A program made the position numbers and the translations under genes. Of a stretch of 64,000 nt of DNA, positions 35,915-44,606 are shown one piece after another. This DNA comes from Shimia isoporae (lineage in GTDB: Bacteria > Pseudomonadota > Alphaproteobacteria > Rhodobacterales > Rhodobacteraceae). The DNA lies in the NCBI RefSeq assembly GCF_004346865.1, contig NZ_SMGR01000001.1, positions 248,001 through 312,000 of the forward strand, written 5' to 3'. Under the pieces are notes generated by a model. That model ran no database searches and had not been told where the DNA came from. It saw only the letters and a list, made by a program, of their open reading frames with translations. Within the stretch, counting starts at the first letter, position 1, and each line of letters opens with the position of its first letter.

Positions 35915-36302
35915 CGCGGTTGGCTCAAGTCGGAATGAGGCCTCAGCATTTTGCGCCAGAGCAGGCTTGGGTATGTGGCGGGCGGAATGAATGGGCGGAA
36001 AACAGACGTTCGCTGCTCCCGTATTGTTGCATGACCCGCTGGAGAGAAAGCGGACTTTCAGAAGTGAAATGAACCTGCTTAAACGCTGCGCCGGCCATCA
36101 AGACCGGCTACGCGCAGTCAGTGACGACGGCCAATTCTTTTGGATGCCGGAAGAGGCCCCACTTCTGTTCGCAAAGGTGCGACATGTTCGTTCGGAAACT
36201 GATCGGGCCAAAACACGCCTAGATGCCTTCGCCCCCCAAAGCACTCTAAAAAGCAGCACATCCTCACATACTTGGCTGATCGCCGACGATTTCCACGTTG
36301 GA
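35915..36302. other. gene-free stretch with short dispersed repeats
   Basis: No convincing gene. It holds a degenerate copy of the GGGCGGAAAGCGGACTTTCGC repeat at 35993-36017 and an exact AAAGCGGACTTTC core at 36047-36059 (also found at 43577). A 140-codon frame from 35991 crosses these repeats and shows no family likeness. Confidence 0.5.
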
Positions 36303-37235
36303 TCAGTCACGCGCTTGAGAGGGGTCGGCAGTCTTTTCGTCTCGGAATGCCGCCTCCAAGGCATCAATAAAGTCCATAACTTGCGGGGGCAAAATCGAAA
36401 GTTCAGGATGTGAAATCACAATTGGCCACTGCGCTATTGGTAGCTTAACCGGCAACTCCATGACCTTTCCCTCCGCGACAGCGCGCCGCATTGGCGGTTC
36501 CGGCATGATCGCAAGGTGATCTCCGACTTGTAGGACATCAACCGCGCTTTCAATGCTCGAAATTTCAATGTTGAAATTGACCCGAGGCATGCCCAAAGCA
36601 ATGTGATTGGCTCGCACCTGACGGCGCATTACGGAGTCTGGCGGAGTGCCTAACCAACGGGACGAGGACAGGTCTTCAGCGGTTATTTTCTTTTTTCGTG
36701 CAATCGCGTGTGTTGGCGCAGCAAACAGCGCAAGCCGCCCCGAAAACAGTTTCCGCGCAGTGATTCCGGTAGCCGAGGATTCTAGTCCCGTCGGCCCAAC
36801 CACCAAATCCAACTCGCCGTTTTGCAGCTTTTTGCTCAAGGCCAGCACACCCCCCACTTCCAGCGACGCGAAAACGCCTGGCCGGTGCTCTAGAAAGTCT
36901 GACAAAATCTTTGGCAAAATTGACGCCGGAAACGGTCCAGCGCCAATCCTGAGTTTGCCAACCTGCCCCTTATCCCAAGTTTCAGCCTCACTGCTCAGTC
37001 GACCAAGCGTGGTGTGGATAGACTGGGCGTAGGGAAACGCACGCATACCTAGTTCCGTCAAAGTCACACCGGTTTTGCCCCGTAAAAGAAGGGGAATCCC
37101 CATTTGAGCTTCCAACTCTTTCATGTTTCTGGACAGCGCCGGTTGCGTCAATCCGAGTTTCGTTGCGGCCTCCGTCAACGAACCGCATTCAACGACTTCC
37201 ACAAATTGCACCAAATGCTTCGGATTTATGAACAT
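36303..37235 (-). CDS. LysR family transcriptional regulator
   Basis: A 310-aa regulator with an N-terminal winged HTH (LVQFVEVVECGSLTEAATKL, TQPALSRNMKELEAQMG) and a periplasmic-binding-fold effector domain from about residue 95. LysR proteins usually activate the divergent operon on binding a small molecule. The gene is divergent from the porin at 37387 with a 151-base gap, so it probably controls the porin/DsbD/propeller/cytochrome genes. Confidence 0.92.
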   Translation of the reverse strand: MFINPKHLVQFVEVVECGSLTEAATKLGLTQPALSRNMKELEAQMGIPLLLRGKTGVTLTELGMRAFPYAQSIHTTLGRLSSEAETWDKGQVGKLRIGAGPFPASILPKILSDFLEHRPGVFASLEVGGVLALSKKLQNGELDLVVGPTGLESSATGITARKLFSGRLALFAAPTHAIARKKKITAEDLSSSRWLGTPPDSVMRRQVRANHIALGMPRVNFNIEISSIESAVDVLQVGDHLAIMPEPPMRRAVAEGKVMELPVKLPIAQWPIVISHPELSILPPQVMDFIDALEAAFRDEKTADPSQARD

Positions 37236-37386
37236 AAAATTTCTCTATGTCAGGCAAAGGATATCTAATTTGACGTTATGTCTGCATCTCTGTCAACACA
37301 TCACCGAACCGAGAGCGCAAAAGACGACCTCCGGTTTGTATCACCGTGACCAAATTGGCGCGGCTCTCGCGCCACTGGAGAGACAG

Positions 37387-38481
37387 ATGAAGAATTTCAC
37401 AAAGTCCACCCTTGCGGCTCTGGTCGGCGCATCCGCGATTTCCAGCACCGCCCAAGCCGACGACGGCTTCCGTTTTTACGGGTGGCTCAACCCCATGTAT
37501 CTGAGCGTTGACGACGGCGAGGCCTCCTATGGCAACGCGGGCGACAACACCAACGCGCCCAGCCGGATCGGCTTCTGGTATGAAAATGCACTCGGCGCTG
37601 GCACGCTCAAATTCCACTTCGAAACGGCGTTGGGTTTCAACGGCTCGGTGATGTTTGGTCAGGACAAAGACGTGGACGTCTGGGAGTGGGATCAGACCGA
37701 CCTGCGCCACGTACAGGCGATTTACGAGACCAACGGTTTTGGTACTTTCAGCGTCGGCCAAGGCTCCACCGCCTCTGACATGGTCGCCGCAGGCACCGAC
37801 ATGTCGGGCACCACTTTGGTCAGCAAAGCGGCTGTGCACCTGAATGCCGGTGGCTTCAACTTCAAGGATAGCACCGGCGGCAACGGCCCAGCCGTAAAAG
37901 CGGTATTCAAGAACTTTGACGGACCGCGCGCCGGTCGCGTGCGCTATGACAGCGAAAAATTCGGTGGCGGCTTTGTGGTCTCGGCGTCTGCCGGTACAGA
38001 AATCCTGAAAGAAGGCGACGACACGAATTTCTACGATGTGGCCCTGCGCTACACCACGGAAACCGACCAGATGAAGGTGCGGGCCTATACGTCCTTCATG
38101 CGCACCGAGCCGACCAGCGGCGACAGCTATGACTCGATCCTTGGAGCCGTCGGTGTTCTACACAAAGACAGCGGCCTAAGCGGCACCGTCACCATCGGCA
38201 ATCAAAGCAACTCGGGCGACTACATCTTTGCCAAAGTTGGCTGGCAGCAGAGCTGGTTCTCGTTTGGCAAGACCTACCTGTCGGTGGATGCCTTCAAAAG
38301 CCAGGACATGGTGAGCGACGGTGACGACGGGTTGGCGATTGGTCTGGCGGCGGTCCAGAAGATCGACGACGCCAACATGGAAGTTTACGTCGGCTATCAC
38401 ACCCACAGCTACGACGACACGACGGGCAAGGTCTACAACGATCTGGACGCCTATATGTTCGGCGCCCGCTGGAAGTTCTGA
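37387..38481 (+). CDS. outer-membrane porin
   Basis: A 364-aa beta-barrel protein with a signal peptide (MKNFTKSTLAALVGASAISS, cleavage after AQA), opening FRFYGWLNPMYLSVDD and ending YMFGARWKF with the terminal phenylalanine of outer-membrane barrels. The Gly/Asp/Tyr-rich strands resemble the alphaproteobacterial general porin type. The ATG at 37387 begins the signal peptide. As the first gene after a LysR regulator, it may admit the substrate of the redox cluster that follows. Confidence 0.85.
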   Translation: MKNFTKSTLAALVGASAISSTAQADDGFRFYGWLNPMYLSVDDGEASYGNAGDNTNAPSRIGFWYENALGAGTLKFHFETALGFNGSVMFGQDKDVDVWEWDQTDLRHVQAIYETNGFGTFSVGQGSTASDMVAAGTDMSGTTLVSKAAVHLNAGGFNFKDSTGGNGPAVKAVFKNFDGPRAGRVRYDSEKFGGGFVVSASAGTEILKEGDDTNFYDVALRYTTETDQMKVRAYTSFMRTEPTSGDSYDSILGAVGVLHKDSGLSGTVTIGNQSNSGDYIFAKVGWQQSWFSFGKTYLSVDAFKSQDMVSDGDDGLAIGLAAVQKIDDANMEVYVGYHTHSYDDTTGKVYNDLDAYMFGARWKF

Positions 38482-38499
38482 TCCCGACCATTGCAAGAA

Positions 38500-38525
38500 C
38501 GCGGTCGGACTAAGGCCCGGCCGCG
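38500..38525 (+). terminator. hairpin after the porin gene
   Basis: CGCGGTCGG/CCGGCCGCG (9 bp with one G-T pair, 8-nt loop) lies 18 bases after the porin stop. There is no T-run, so it may be an attenuator that lets the porin be made in excess over the genes downstream. Confidence 0.5.
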
Positions 38526-38562
38526 ACAGAAACAGAACGTCTTCTTTCGTTAGGGCCACACC

Positions 38563-39984
38563 ATGCAGAGGCAAGACACACTAACCCCGACCAACAGCGC
38601 ACAGGCTACGCAGGCGTCCAAGTTTGGACCACTGGCTTTGCCACTGAGCATCCTTGCGGTGATCGCGCTCGTGTTTTCCTGGCTGGTCTTGCCCTATGCG
38701 GTGAACGGCACGTCGATGCTGTCCCGTACTGGCGAAGTGGTTAAAGAAGAGCGTCGTGCTCATGCGACTTCGCTGTCGGAATTCTTGACCCGAGGCGCAG
38801 CGTTTCCCGGCGGCATCACGGTCAAGGCGCTTTATGCCAATGAAGACTATTTCGAGAAGGCCGACCGCGGCCGGATGGTGGATTTCTATCAGCCTGACGC
38901 AAATTTTGTCTTTTTCATCACTGAAGATGTCCACACAGGTTTGTTGCCGGTTGGCCTGCCAAAGGCGGCGCTGCGGATCGGAGGCAAGGTTGTCGAGCCG
39001 TCGTCCATTGAAGGTCCGGAAGAGGTGTCGCATCACCGCATGACCATCGTCACCTTCCCGAAGTTTGACGAGACCGGCGCGCTTTATCTAACGGGTTTTG
39101 ACCCTGATATGCGTCTGATCCTCAGCCACAGTTGGGACCGTGAGAATACTCTTGGCGACACGTTGCAGCCTGTGATGGCGCAGCTTGGCTGGGAGAACCC
39201 GTTGACCATTCCGCCGGAGCTTCTTGAGCAGCCTGGCATGAGCAGCGCCATCATCGCCTCGCTGTCGATCGGCCTTTTGGCGGCGGTTCTGACACCCTGT
39301 CTGTTGCAGCTGTCGGTGATTTTCATGGCCACCATGAGCGCGTCGGGGGCAGAAGCGATGAGCACGCAGGGCAAGGTTGACCACGTTGTCAAACGGCGTG
39401 TGTTGGTCTCGGCAGCGGCCTTTGTTCTTGGCTATGTCATTCTCTTCACAATTGCCGGCGCGCTGATTGGCGGGCTGGGCAAGCAGGCGCAGATCGCCTT
39501 TTCCACCTATTACCGCCCAATCGGCATTGTCTCGGGCACCCTCGTGATCCTCTTTGGCATATGGCTTGGCATCCGCTCCAACGCGCCGGTGCTGTGCAAC
39601 CTGCCCGGAGCCAAGATGATGCAGCGCATGAAGGGCGGCTCCACCATTGGCAATGTGACCATTGCCATTGTCTATAACCTTGGCTGCATGAGTTGTTTCG
39701 GTGGCGCCATCATAGCGACGTTGTTCATCTATGTTGGCGCGCTCGGGTCGGCTTGGGTTGGCGCGGTAACCATGGGGGCGTTTGCGCTTGGTTTGGGTAT
39801 CCCCTTTATGGCTGCCGCGCTGTTTTTCACGCGTATGGAACCGCTGATCATGCTGGTCAGCAAGCACAGCCGCGCCTTTGGCCTTGTTGGGGCGCTGGTC
39901 GTGATCGGCTTTGGCGTGCTGCTTCTGACCGACAATTTCCACACGCTCTCTGATGCAATTTATCCTTATCTGGGACTGAACTGA
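38563..39984 (+). CDS. DsbD/CcdA-like membrane thiol-redox protein
   Basis: A 473-aa inner-membrane protein. One N-terminal helix (about residues 28-48) is followed by a periplasmic domain (about 50-215), then a CcdA-like core of six or more helices. The paired redox cysteines are in LTPCLLQLSVIF (the PC motif of helix 1) and YNLGCMSCFGGAI, which match the two membrane cysteines of DsbD/CcdA that carry electrons from cytoplasmic thioredoxin to the periplasm. The extra CMSC pair is unusual. The stop overlaps the next gene by 1 base. It may keep the cysteines of the downstream cytochrome reduced or feed electrons to the propeller proteins. Confidence 0.8.
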   Translation: MQRQDTLTPTNSAQATQASKFGPLALPLSILAVIALVFSWLVLPYAVNGTSMLSRTGEVVKEERRAHATSLSEFLTRGAAFPGGITVKALYANEDYFEKADRGRMVDFYQPDANFVFFITEDVHTGLLPVGLPKAALRIGGKVVEPSSIEGPEEVSHHRMTIVTFPKFDETGALYLTGFDPDMRLILSHSWDRENTLGDTLQPVMAQLGWENPLTIPPELLEQPGMSSAIIASLSIGLLAAVLTPCLLQLSVIFMATMSASGAEAMSTQGKVDHVVKRRVLVSAAAFVLGYVILFTIAGALIGGLGKQAQIAFSTYYRPIGIVSGTLVILFGIWLGIRSNAPVLCNLPGAKMMQRMKGGSTIGNVTIAIVYNLGCMSCFGGAIIATLFIYVGALGSAWVGAVTMGAFALGLGIPFMAAALFFTRMEPLIMLVSKHSRAFGLVGALVVIGFGVLLLTDNFHTLSDAIYPYLGLN

Positions 39985-41141
39985 TGGTTGAGGGAACTTC
40001 GAAGCTTACGCGACGCAGCTTTTTGGCAGGGGCCGGCGCCATGGCGCTTGCAAGCGGCGGGCTTGGTGCGCGATCTGCCATGGCCAAGACCTCGCTCACA
40101 CACGGCGAACGCATCGTCTTTGCGGCAGGTGACAAAGGCCGTGTGGCGGCGGTGGACTTGAAAAAGCGGCGGCTGGAGACGGTGCTCGAGGTTGGCTACG
40201 AAATTGGCCAGATCGTGCCCTCCAACAAATACAATGCACTTTTTGTCACTGATCCTGCCGGCAAGGCTGCCACGGTGATGGATTTGGCATCGCGCGAAGT
40301 TGTGGCGCGGAACGAGCTGGGTCATTCCGCAGAAATCGCGATTGCCAACACCGATGACAGTGGCATCGCCTATGGTGGGTCCGACGGGGTCGTCTCCGTC
40401 TGGGCGCATCGCACCAACAGCGAAATCGCCCGCGTGCCGGGGTTCGCTCCGATCACTTCGATGACTTTTGGTCAAAGGGGGCGCAGTCTTTATGTCGTAC
40501 AAGATGGCCGACGCGAGATTGCGGTGGTCGATCTCGCAGCAAATATGGCGCTTGCCCCGATCACGCTTGAAGGCGACGCCTCGGTAGCGCTGGATGGGGT
40601 CTCTCGCAGTCTGGACGGAGGCACGGGGTTCGTTTCGTTGCCCGATCTGGGCAAGGTAGCCATCCTCGATCTGACGCAAAACAGCCTTTATGCCACGCTG
40701 AACGTACCCGCCGATCCGCGCCGCGTGTATGCCTCCGGCGATGGTCTGCACTTTCTGGTGCCTCATGGTACGGCGCAAAGTGTTACCGTGATCAGCAGCG
40801 AAAGCCTGTCTGTGATGCGCAGCATTGACGTAGGCTATCCGGTGGCAGAGATCATAACCGGCTGGCTGGATCTGTTCGCCTTCGCCATTCCCGAAAACGG
40901 CAACGAGATCGCCGTGATCGACTTGCAGCAATACCGCGAGGTCGGGCGGCTTCGCCTGTCGGGTCGCGCGGGTCACGGTGTTGTCACCTCCGACACGCGG
41001 CAGATCGCCTTGACCCTGCCCGAGCAGGGCAGGCTCGCGGTAATTGAAACCGGCACGCAGAGCCTTGCCAAGTCCATAAGAACAAAGGTTGCCCAAGCGC
41101 AGCCCCCACAAATGGCGGTCAGCGGCAACATCTGCCACTGA
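39984..41141 (+). CDS. Tat-exported YVTN/cytochrome d1-type beta-propeller protein
   Basis: A 385-aa protein with a twin-arginine signal (LTRRSFLAGAGAMAL, residues 8-22) and then about seven repeated blades with the phrasing GRVAAVDLKKRRLETVLEV, KAATVMDLASREVVARNEL and NEIAVIDLQQYREVGRLRL, typical of YVTN or d1-like propellers. NirF, a Tat-exported d1-haem protein, has a similar build. The last residues are GNICH, a lone cysteine-histidine end. It follows the DsbD-like gene with overlapping codons. A cofactor or substrate-binding role in the periplasm is likely; the ligand is unknown. Confidence 0.75.
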   Translation: MVEGTSKLTRRSFLAGAGAMALASGGLGARSAMAKTSLTHGERIVFAAGDKGRVAAVDLKKRRLETVLEVGYEIGQIVPSNKYNALFVTDPAGKAATVMDLASREVVARNELGHSAEIAIANTDDSGIAYGGSDGVVSVWAHRTNSEIARVPGFAPITSMTFGQRGRSLYVVQDGRREIAVVDLAANMALAPITLEGDASVALDGVSRSLDGGTGFVSLPDLGKVAILDLTQNSLYATLNVPADPRRVYASGDGLHFLVPHGTAQSVTVISSESLSVMRSIDVGYPVAEIITGWLDLFAFAIPENGNEIAVIDLQQYREVGRLRLSGRAGHGVVTSDTRQIALTLPEQGRLAVIETGTQSLAKSIRTKVAQAQPPQMAVSGNICH

Positions 41142-41293
41142 GCGCTGCACAAACGCTTTGAAAGACAGTCATGAAACCTTCCTATCCACATCCAACCAGT
41201 CAAAGGCATACCGTCCCTTTGCCTTTGATTGTGCGGATGCCGACCGTTTTTCAAACCGGTTCAGCCGCACCGACATGCGGTCTGAACACTTAG

Positions 41294-41322
41294 GGTCCGG
41301 CCAGTCTTCGGCTGGTCGGACC
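41294..41322 (+). promoter_or_regulatory. hairpin in the leader of the cytochrome/propeller gene
   Basis: GGTCCGGCCAG/CTGGTCGGACC (11 bp, one mismatch, 7-nt loop) ends 62 bases before the start codon at 41384, in a 242-base gap that otherwise shows no gene. It could end transcription from upstream or protect the 5' end of the cytochrome mRNA. Confidence 0.45.
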
Positions 41323-41383
41323 ACCCTCGCGCCAGACAGGCGCAGCAAGCCGGTAGCAAACCGGCAAGAACGGAGAAACGGCA

Positions 41384-43153
41384 ATGAAGTTTAAAACGGT
41401 AGCCGCAGTCGCCGCCCTGTTCGCGGGCGCAGTGACTGCATACGCTCAGGAAGCGGAGATCGACCTGCGGGCCGATGAGCCCCGCCTGAGCTATGAAGAC
41501 GCCAAGGTTTTGGGCAAGGAGTTGTTTGACGACACGGCCATGTGTTCGGCCTGTCACGGCGAAGATGCAACCGGTGGCGAAGGCCCTGCAATGAACATCG
41601 ACCGCATCCTGCCCGGTCAGATCCTCTACAATCTGCATGCCAACGCCAAGATGATCGGTGTTGACGAGAGCTTTGCCCCGATCACGCCAAACAAACTCTA
41701 TGCGATTTCCGTATATCTGGGCGAGTTGGCGGGGCTGGAAACATCCGAGGAAGACCTCGATCAGCTGTTTGCGGGTTCCAAAAAGGCTGTGCAATCCTCG
41801 CAAGAGATGTCCACCTATATGCTGTCGCGCATGTACAACTTCTCTTCGACCACAAAAAACATGTGGTCCGAAGTGCGCGAAAACTGGGAGCGCAAATCCG
41901 AAGAAGGTCCGCTCAAGCAGACCTATGAGGTCGAAGTTGCTGGCGAATGGGAAGCAGGCGAGCCGGTCTTCACTCCGGAGCCGGGCAAAACATACTTCTA
42001 TGAAGCCGCCGGTGTGGCCAACTTCGTCGCGGGTCCTGGCCTCAAGAACAACCAGAAGGCAGAATCCTCGCAGATGCTGGTGGGGGATGCGCAAACGTTT
42101 GAAACCATCGCCAATAAGTTCACGGATCGCGCCATGCGGGGCGACATTCATACCACATTCGCAAGCCCTGATGGCAAATACATCTATATGAATGGTGCCA
42201 AAGTGGGCGAATACGCCGATGTGATGTCTCCGGCGGCGCTGCTGAAAGTGGACGCACTGACGCTGGATGTGGTCAAGGCGCTCGACATCCGTGGCCGTCT
42301 GCACCACGGTCAGCTGTTTCAGGACAAATACCTGTTGGTGGACATGTTCATGTCCGATCACGACGGTCTTGATGTGTTCCTGATGGATCCGGAAACTGAT
42401 CAGGTTGTCGGCGGCATCTCCAAAGATCAACTGGGTGGCGATACCTACACAGCATGGACCGATAACAAGCACATCTATGTGTTGATGGCGCCCGCCGGTG
42501 AGCACGCTGCGGGCTTCCGCCTTGGCATCGAGTTCGCACGTGGTGACTTTACCAACGACCCGACCTTCTGGATTGCCAAACTTGACCCGGAAACTTGGGA
42601 AGTTGTGGCCGAGTTCCCCTTCCCGGGCATTCGCGGCGACTGGGTGACTTTTGATGCCTCTGGCGAGCATATGTATGTGACCGCTGGTGCCTCTGCTCTG
42701 GTCAGCAAAATGCGCACTGACACTGGCGAGGTCGTCTGGTCCGGCGTAACCGGCCCTGGCCCATATGGTGCGGAGCTGAACGCAGACGAGAGCGAGCTCT
42801 GGGTGGCTGACAAAGGCGAAATGACCGGCTTCTATGGCCGTACCATCACCGTTTTTGACGCCAATACCGGCAAGCAGAAAGCGACCCTCCTGTCGGCCTA
42901 TATGGTCGACCACGTCCTGCTGTCTCCGAACGGTAAGGAAATGTGGCTGACGTCCAACGGCGAGGGCAAAATTCTGATCTATTCCACCGAGACCTATGAG
43001 AAAATCGCAGAAGTGCCGATGCCTGGTTCCGGCGATCCGCATGGTCTGGTTTGGGTGCACTATGACGAAAACGGCGAAAGCCGCGTGGTGCGCGATCAGG
43101 GTAACTTCCACGGCGGCATCCATCCCGCCAAGGGCCAAACTCTGAACTACTAA
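41384..43153 (+). CDS. periplasmic cytochrome c fused to a beta-propeller
   Basis: A 589-aa protein with a Sec signal peptide (cleaved after AYAQ), an N-terminal c-type haem domain (CSACHGEDATGGEGP near residue 46) and a large C-terminal propeller with repeated strands such as KYIYMNGAKVGEYAD, WIAKLDPETWEVVAEFPFP and MWLTSNGEGKILIYSTETYEKI. This domain order is that of cytochrome cd1 (NirS) and NirN, though I see no convincing d1-haem histidine pair by eye. It would pass electrons between the propeller site and the respiratory chain. Last gene of the LysR-linked cluster, with an own leader and a strong hairpin after it. Confidence 0.8.
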   Translation: MKFKTVAAVAALFAGAVTAYAQEAEIDLRADEPRLSYEDAKVLGKELFDDTAMCSACHGEDATGGEGPAMNIDRILPGQILYNLHANAKMIGVDESFAPITPNKLYAISVYLGELAGLETSEEDLDQLFAGSKKAVQSSQEMSTYMLSRMYNFSSTTKNMWSEVRENWERKSEEGPLKQTYEVEVAGEWEAGEPVFTPEPGKTYFYEAAGVANFVAGPGLKNNQKAESSQMLVGDAQTFETIANKFTDRAMRGDIHTTFASPDGKYIYMNGAKVGEYADVMSPAALLKVDALTLDVVKALDIRGRLHHGQLFQDKYLLVDMFMSDHDGLDVFLMDPETDQVVGGISKDQLGGDTYTAWTDNKHIYVLMAPAGEHAAGFRLGIEFARGDFTNDPTFWIAKLDPETWEVVAEFPFPGIRGDWVTFDASGEHMYVTAGASALVSKMRTDTGEVVWSGVTGPGPYGAELNADESELWVADKGEMTGFYGRTITVFDANTGKQKATLLSAYMVDHVLLSPNGKEMWLTSNGEGKILIYSTETYEKIAEVPMPGSGDPHGLVWVHYDENGESRVVRDQGNFHGGIHPAKGQTLNY

Positions 43154-43162
43154 CGACAACGC

Positions 43163-43194
43163 ACTGCGCCGGAGAGTTTCCTCTTCGGCGCAGT
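43163..43194 (+). terminator. hairpin after the cytochrome/propeller gene
   Basis: ACTGCGCCG/CGGCGCAGT extended by five more pairs gives a 14-bp stem with a TTTC loop, starting 9 bases after the stop. No T-run follows. Confidence 0.65.
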
Positions 43195-43407
43195 TCCTAC
43201 CTGGAAAACCATTCTGGCCCAACGACTGAGTTTGCGGCTACGGTGGGCTTCGGACGTCAGGTCTTATGGTTGGCCTGGCCAGTTTATCGGCCATCGTTCC
43301 GTGGCACTTGCAAGACCATTTTTCCTCAATTTGTTTTGGTTGTTTTAGGTAAGCCGCATATGTTGGCAAACCGATGAAAGCAAATTCCGAATTCCGCTTT
43401 TTGTTGG

Positions 43408-43434
43408 TGTGACAAACCGGGCTGGATTGTCACA
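43408..43434. promoter_or_regulatory. inverted repeat TGTGACAA-N11-TTGTCACA
   Basis: Perfect 8-bp arms separated by 11 bases, with a further TGTGAC at 43451-43456. The TGTCAC core resembles PhoB half-sites, but those are direct repeats, so the factor is unknown. It lies 300 bases before the phnD-like gene. Confidence 0.4.
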
Positions 43435-43479
43435 AACGGTCGATGAATTTTGTGACTGCCGACGAAAAGCTAAAACGTG

Positions 43480-43597
43480 CAGCATCGCAGCATTTGCAGG
43501 TTTGGCAAAGGCAGCTTTGGGCCGGTAGCTGACCTAGTCACTGTGGGCCTATAACTGACCTAATTATTTTGGGCGGAAAGCGGACTTTCGCTGCGGG
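43480..43597. repeat. dispersed intergenic repeat, copy 2
   Basis: Contains GGGCGGAAAGCGGACTTTCG at 43571-43590, which can fold as GCGGAAAG/CTTTCGC. Upstream, CTGACCTA and TGGGC recur at a spacing of about 25-27 bases. The same core occurs at 35993, 36047 and 60068, and the block GCAGCAT...GGGCCG is shared with the copy at 60008-60093. Confidence 0.6.
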
Positions 43598-43700
43598 TTT
43601 CCAAACGACCACCTTTCGGTGTCCCAAATTTCATAGAACGGCATCACAACAACAAGAACCTTTTAAGGAAGTGACGCATACCCGTTACAAAAGCAGGAAA

Positions 43701-43712
43701 TCATTCGAATGA
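43701..43712. promoter_or_regulatory. PhnF-type operator in front of the second phn-type operon
   Basis: TCATTCGAATGA is a perfect 12-bp palindrome 24 bases before the phnD-like start codon. One-base variants of it precede phnC (53148) and phnF (59536), so it is a likely binding site of the GntR-type regulator PhnF. Confidence 0.75.
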
Positions 43713-43736
43713 ATTTTATTCTTGGAGACTGCACCA

Positions 43737-44606
43737 ATGAAACTTCGTTCGATTATAGCTGGCGTGGCACTTGCTGCAGTGTCGGCAGTAGCCACTCAGG
43801 CGGAAACATGGAAACTGGCCGTGACCGACGTGGAAGGCATGGAACGCCTTCAACTGGAATGGGGCCCTTTCAAAGACGCACTGGAAACTGCCACCGGCGA
43901 CACTTTTGAGTTTTTCGCTGTGAACAGCCGCACCGCCGCCGCCGAAGCGCTGCGCGGTGAAACTGTAGACTTTGTCGTATCCGGTCCTGCGGAATACGTC
44001 GTGATCCACAAGCTGACCAACGCAACGCCTCTGATTGGTTTGGGTCGCCCAGACTACCACTGTGCGATTGTTGTGCGCGCGGACAGCGGCATCAATGTGC
44101 CAGCGGACCTGAAAGGCAAAAAGGTTGCCTTTGGTGACATCGGGTCCACCTCCAACATGCTGTGTCCCATGCAGGTGCTGGCCGATCACGGCGTTGATCC
44201 TGTGAATGACATCGAAAAAACCCACACCTCGCGCAACATTGCCCATGAGGCGCTCAAGGCGGGTGACGTAGACGCGCTTGGCTCCAACGCGGGCAGCTGG
44301 CTGAACGTGCGCGCCAAAGAAACCGAGTTGCCTTATGGCTTCTTCAAAATGATCGCGCGTTCCGGTGATTTGCCAAACGACATGATCATGGTGGGCTCCC
44401 ATGTGCCGACAGACGCTGCTGAACACGTGAAAAATGCCATTCTGGAAAACAAGGCCGCCATCATCGCGGGCATCACCGCCCATGAGGAGAACGACAAATA
44501 CGTCGGCATGGACCTCGTTGCCATCGAAGATAGTGCCTACGACTACGTGCGCTCGATGTATTCCAACGCGGGCTTCCCGCAGTTCGACAACTTCATCGGT
44601 GACTGA
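43737..44606 (+). CDS. phosphonate-type ABC transporter substrate-binding protein, second system
   Basis: A 289-aa periplasmic binding protein of the PhnD/PtxB family: signal peptide (residues 1-22), then WKLAVTDVEGMERLQLEWG, a ligand loop VDFVVSGPAEYVVIH and KVAFGDIGSTSNML, where PhnD proteins hold the phosphonate with serine/threonine hydroxyls. It differs clearly from the PhnD encoded at 51394 (different loops and length), so its ligand may be another organophosphorus compound. GGAG precedes the ATG at 43737. First gene of a six-gene operon behind the PhnF-type operator. Confidence 0.85.
   Translation: MKLRSIIAGVALAAVSAVATQAETWKLAVTDVEGMERLQLEWGPFKDALETATGDTFEFFAVNSRTAAAEALRGETVDFVVSGPAEYVVIHKLTNATPLIGLGRPDYHCAIVVRADSGINVPADLKGKKVAFGDIGSTSNMLCPMQVLADHGVDPVNDIEKTHTSRNIAHEALKAGDVDALGSNAGSWLNVRAKETELPYGFFKMIARSGDLPNDMIMVGSHVPTDAAEHVKNAILENKAAIIAGITAHEENDKYVGMDLVAIEDSAYDYVRSMYSNAGFPQFDNFIGD

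Larger units (their letters stand above)
43195..43736. other. long leader/intergenic region before the second phn-type operon
   Basis: No gene is visible in about 540 bases. It holds an inverted repeat (43408-43434), a copy of a dispersed repeat (43480-43597) and the PhnF-type operator (43701-43712), listed separately. Confidence 0.6.

Noticed and set aside
28566..36000. Direct repeat of the tRNA-Ser 3' end as an attachment site on the far side of the mobile module
   Set aside because: No second copy of the tRNA end was seen by eye up to the LysR gene; serine recombinases usually do not use tRNA ends.
35991..36413. 140-codon plus-strand frame between the HTH gene and the LysR gene
   Set aside because: It begins inside a dispersed repeat, overlaps the 3' end of lysR on the other strand and has no family-like segments.
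41384..43153. Cytochrome cd1 nitrite reductase (nirS)
   Set aside because: The domain order is similar, but the usual nir neighbours are absent and d1-haem ligands could not be recognised, so only the domain build is reported.
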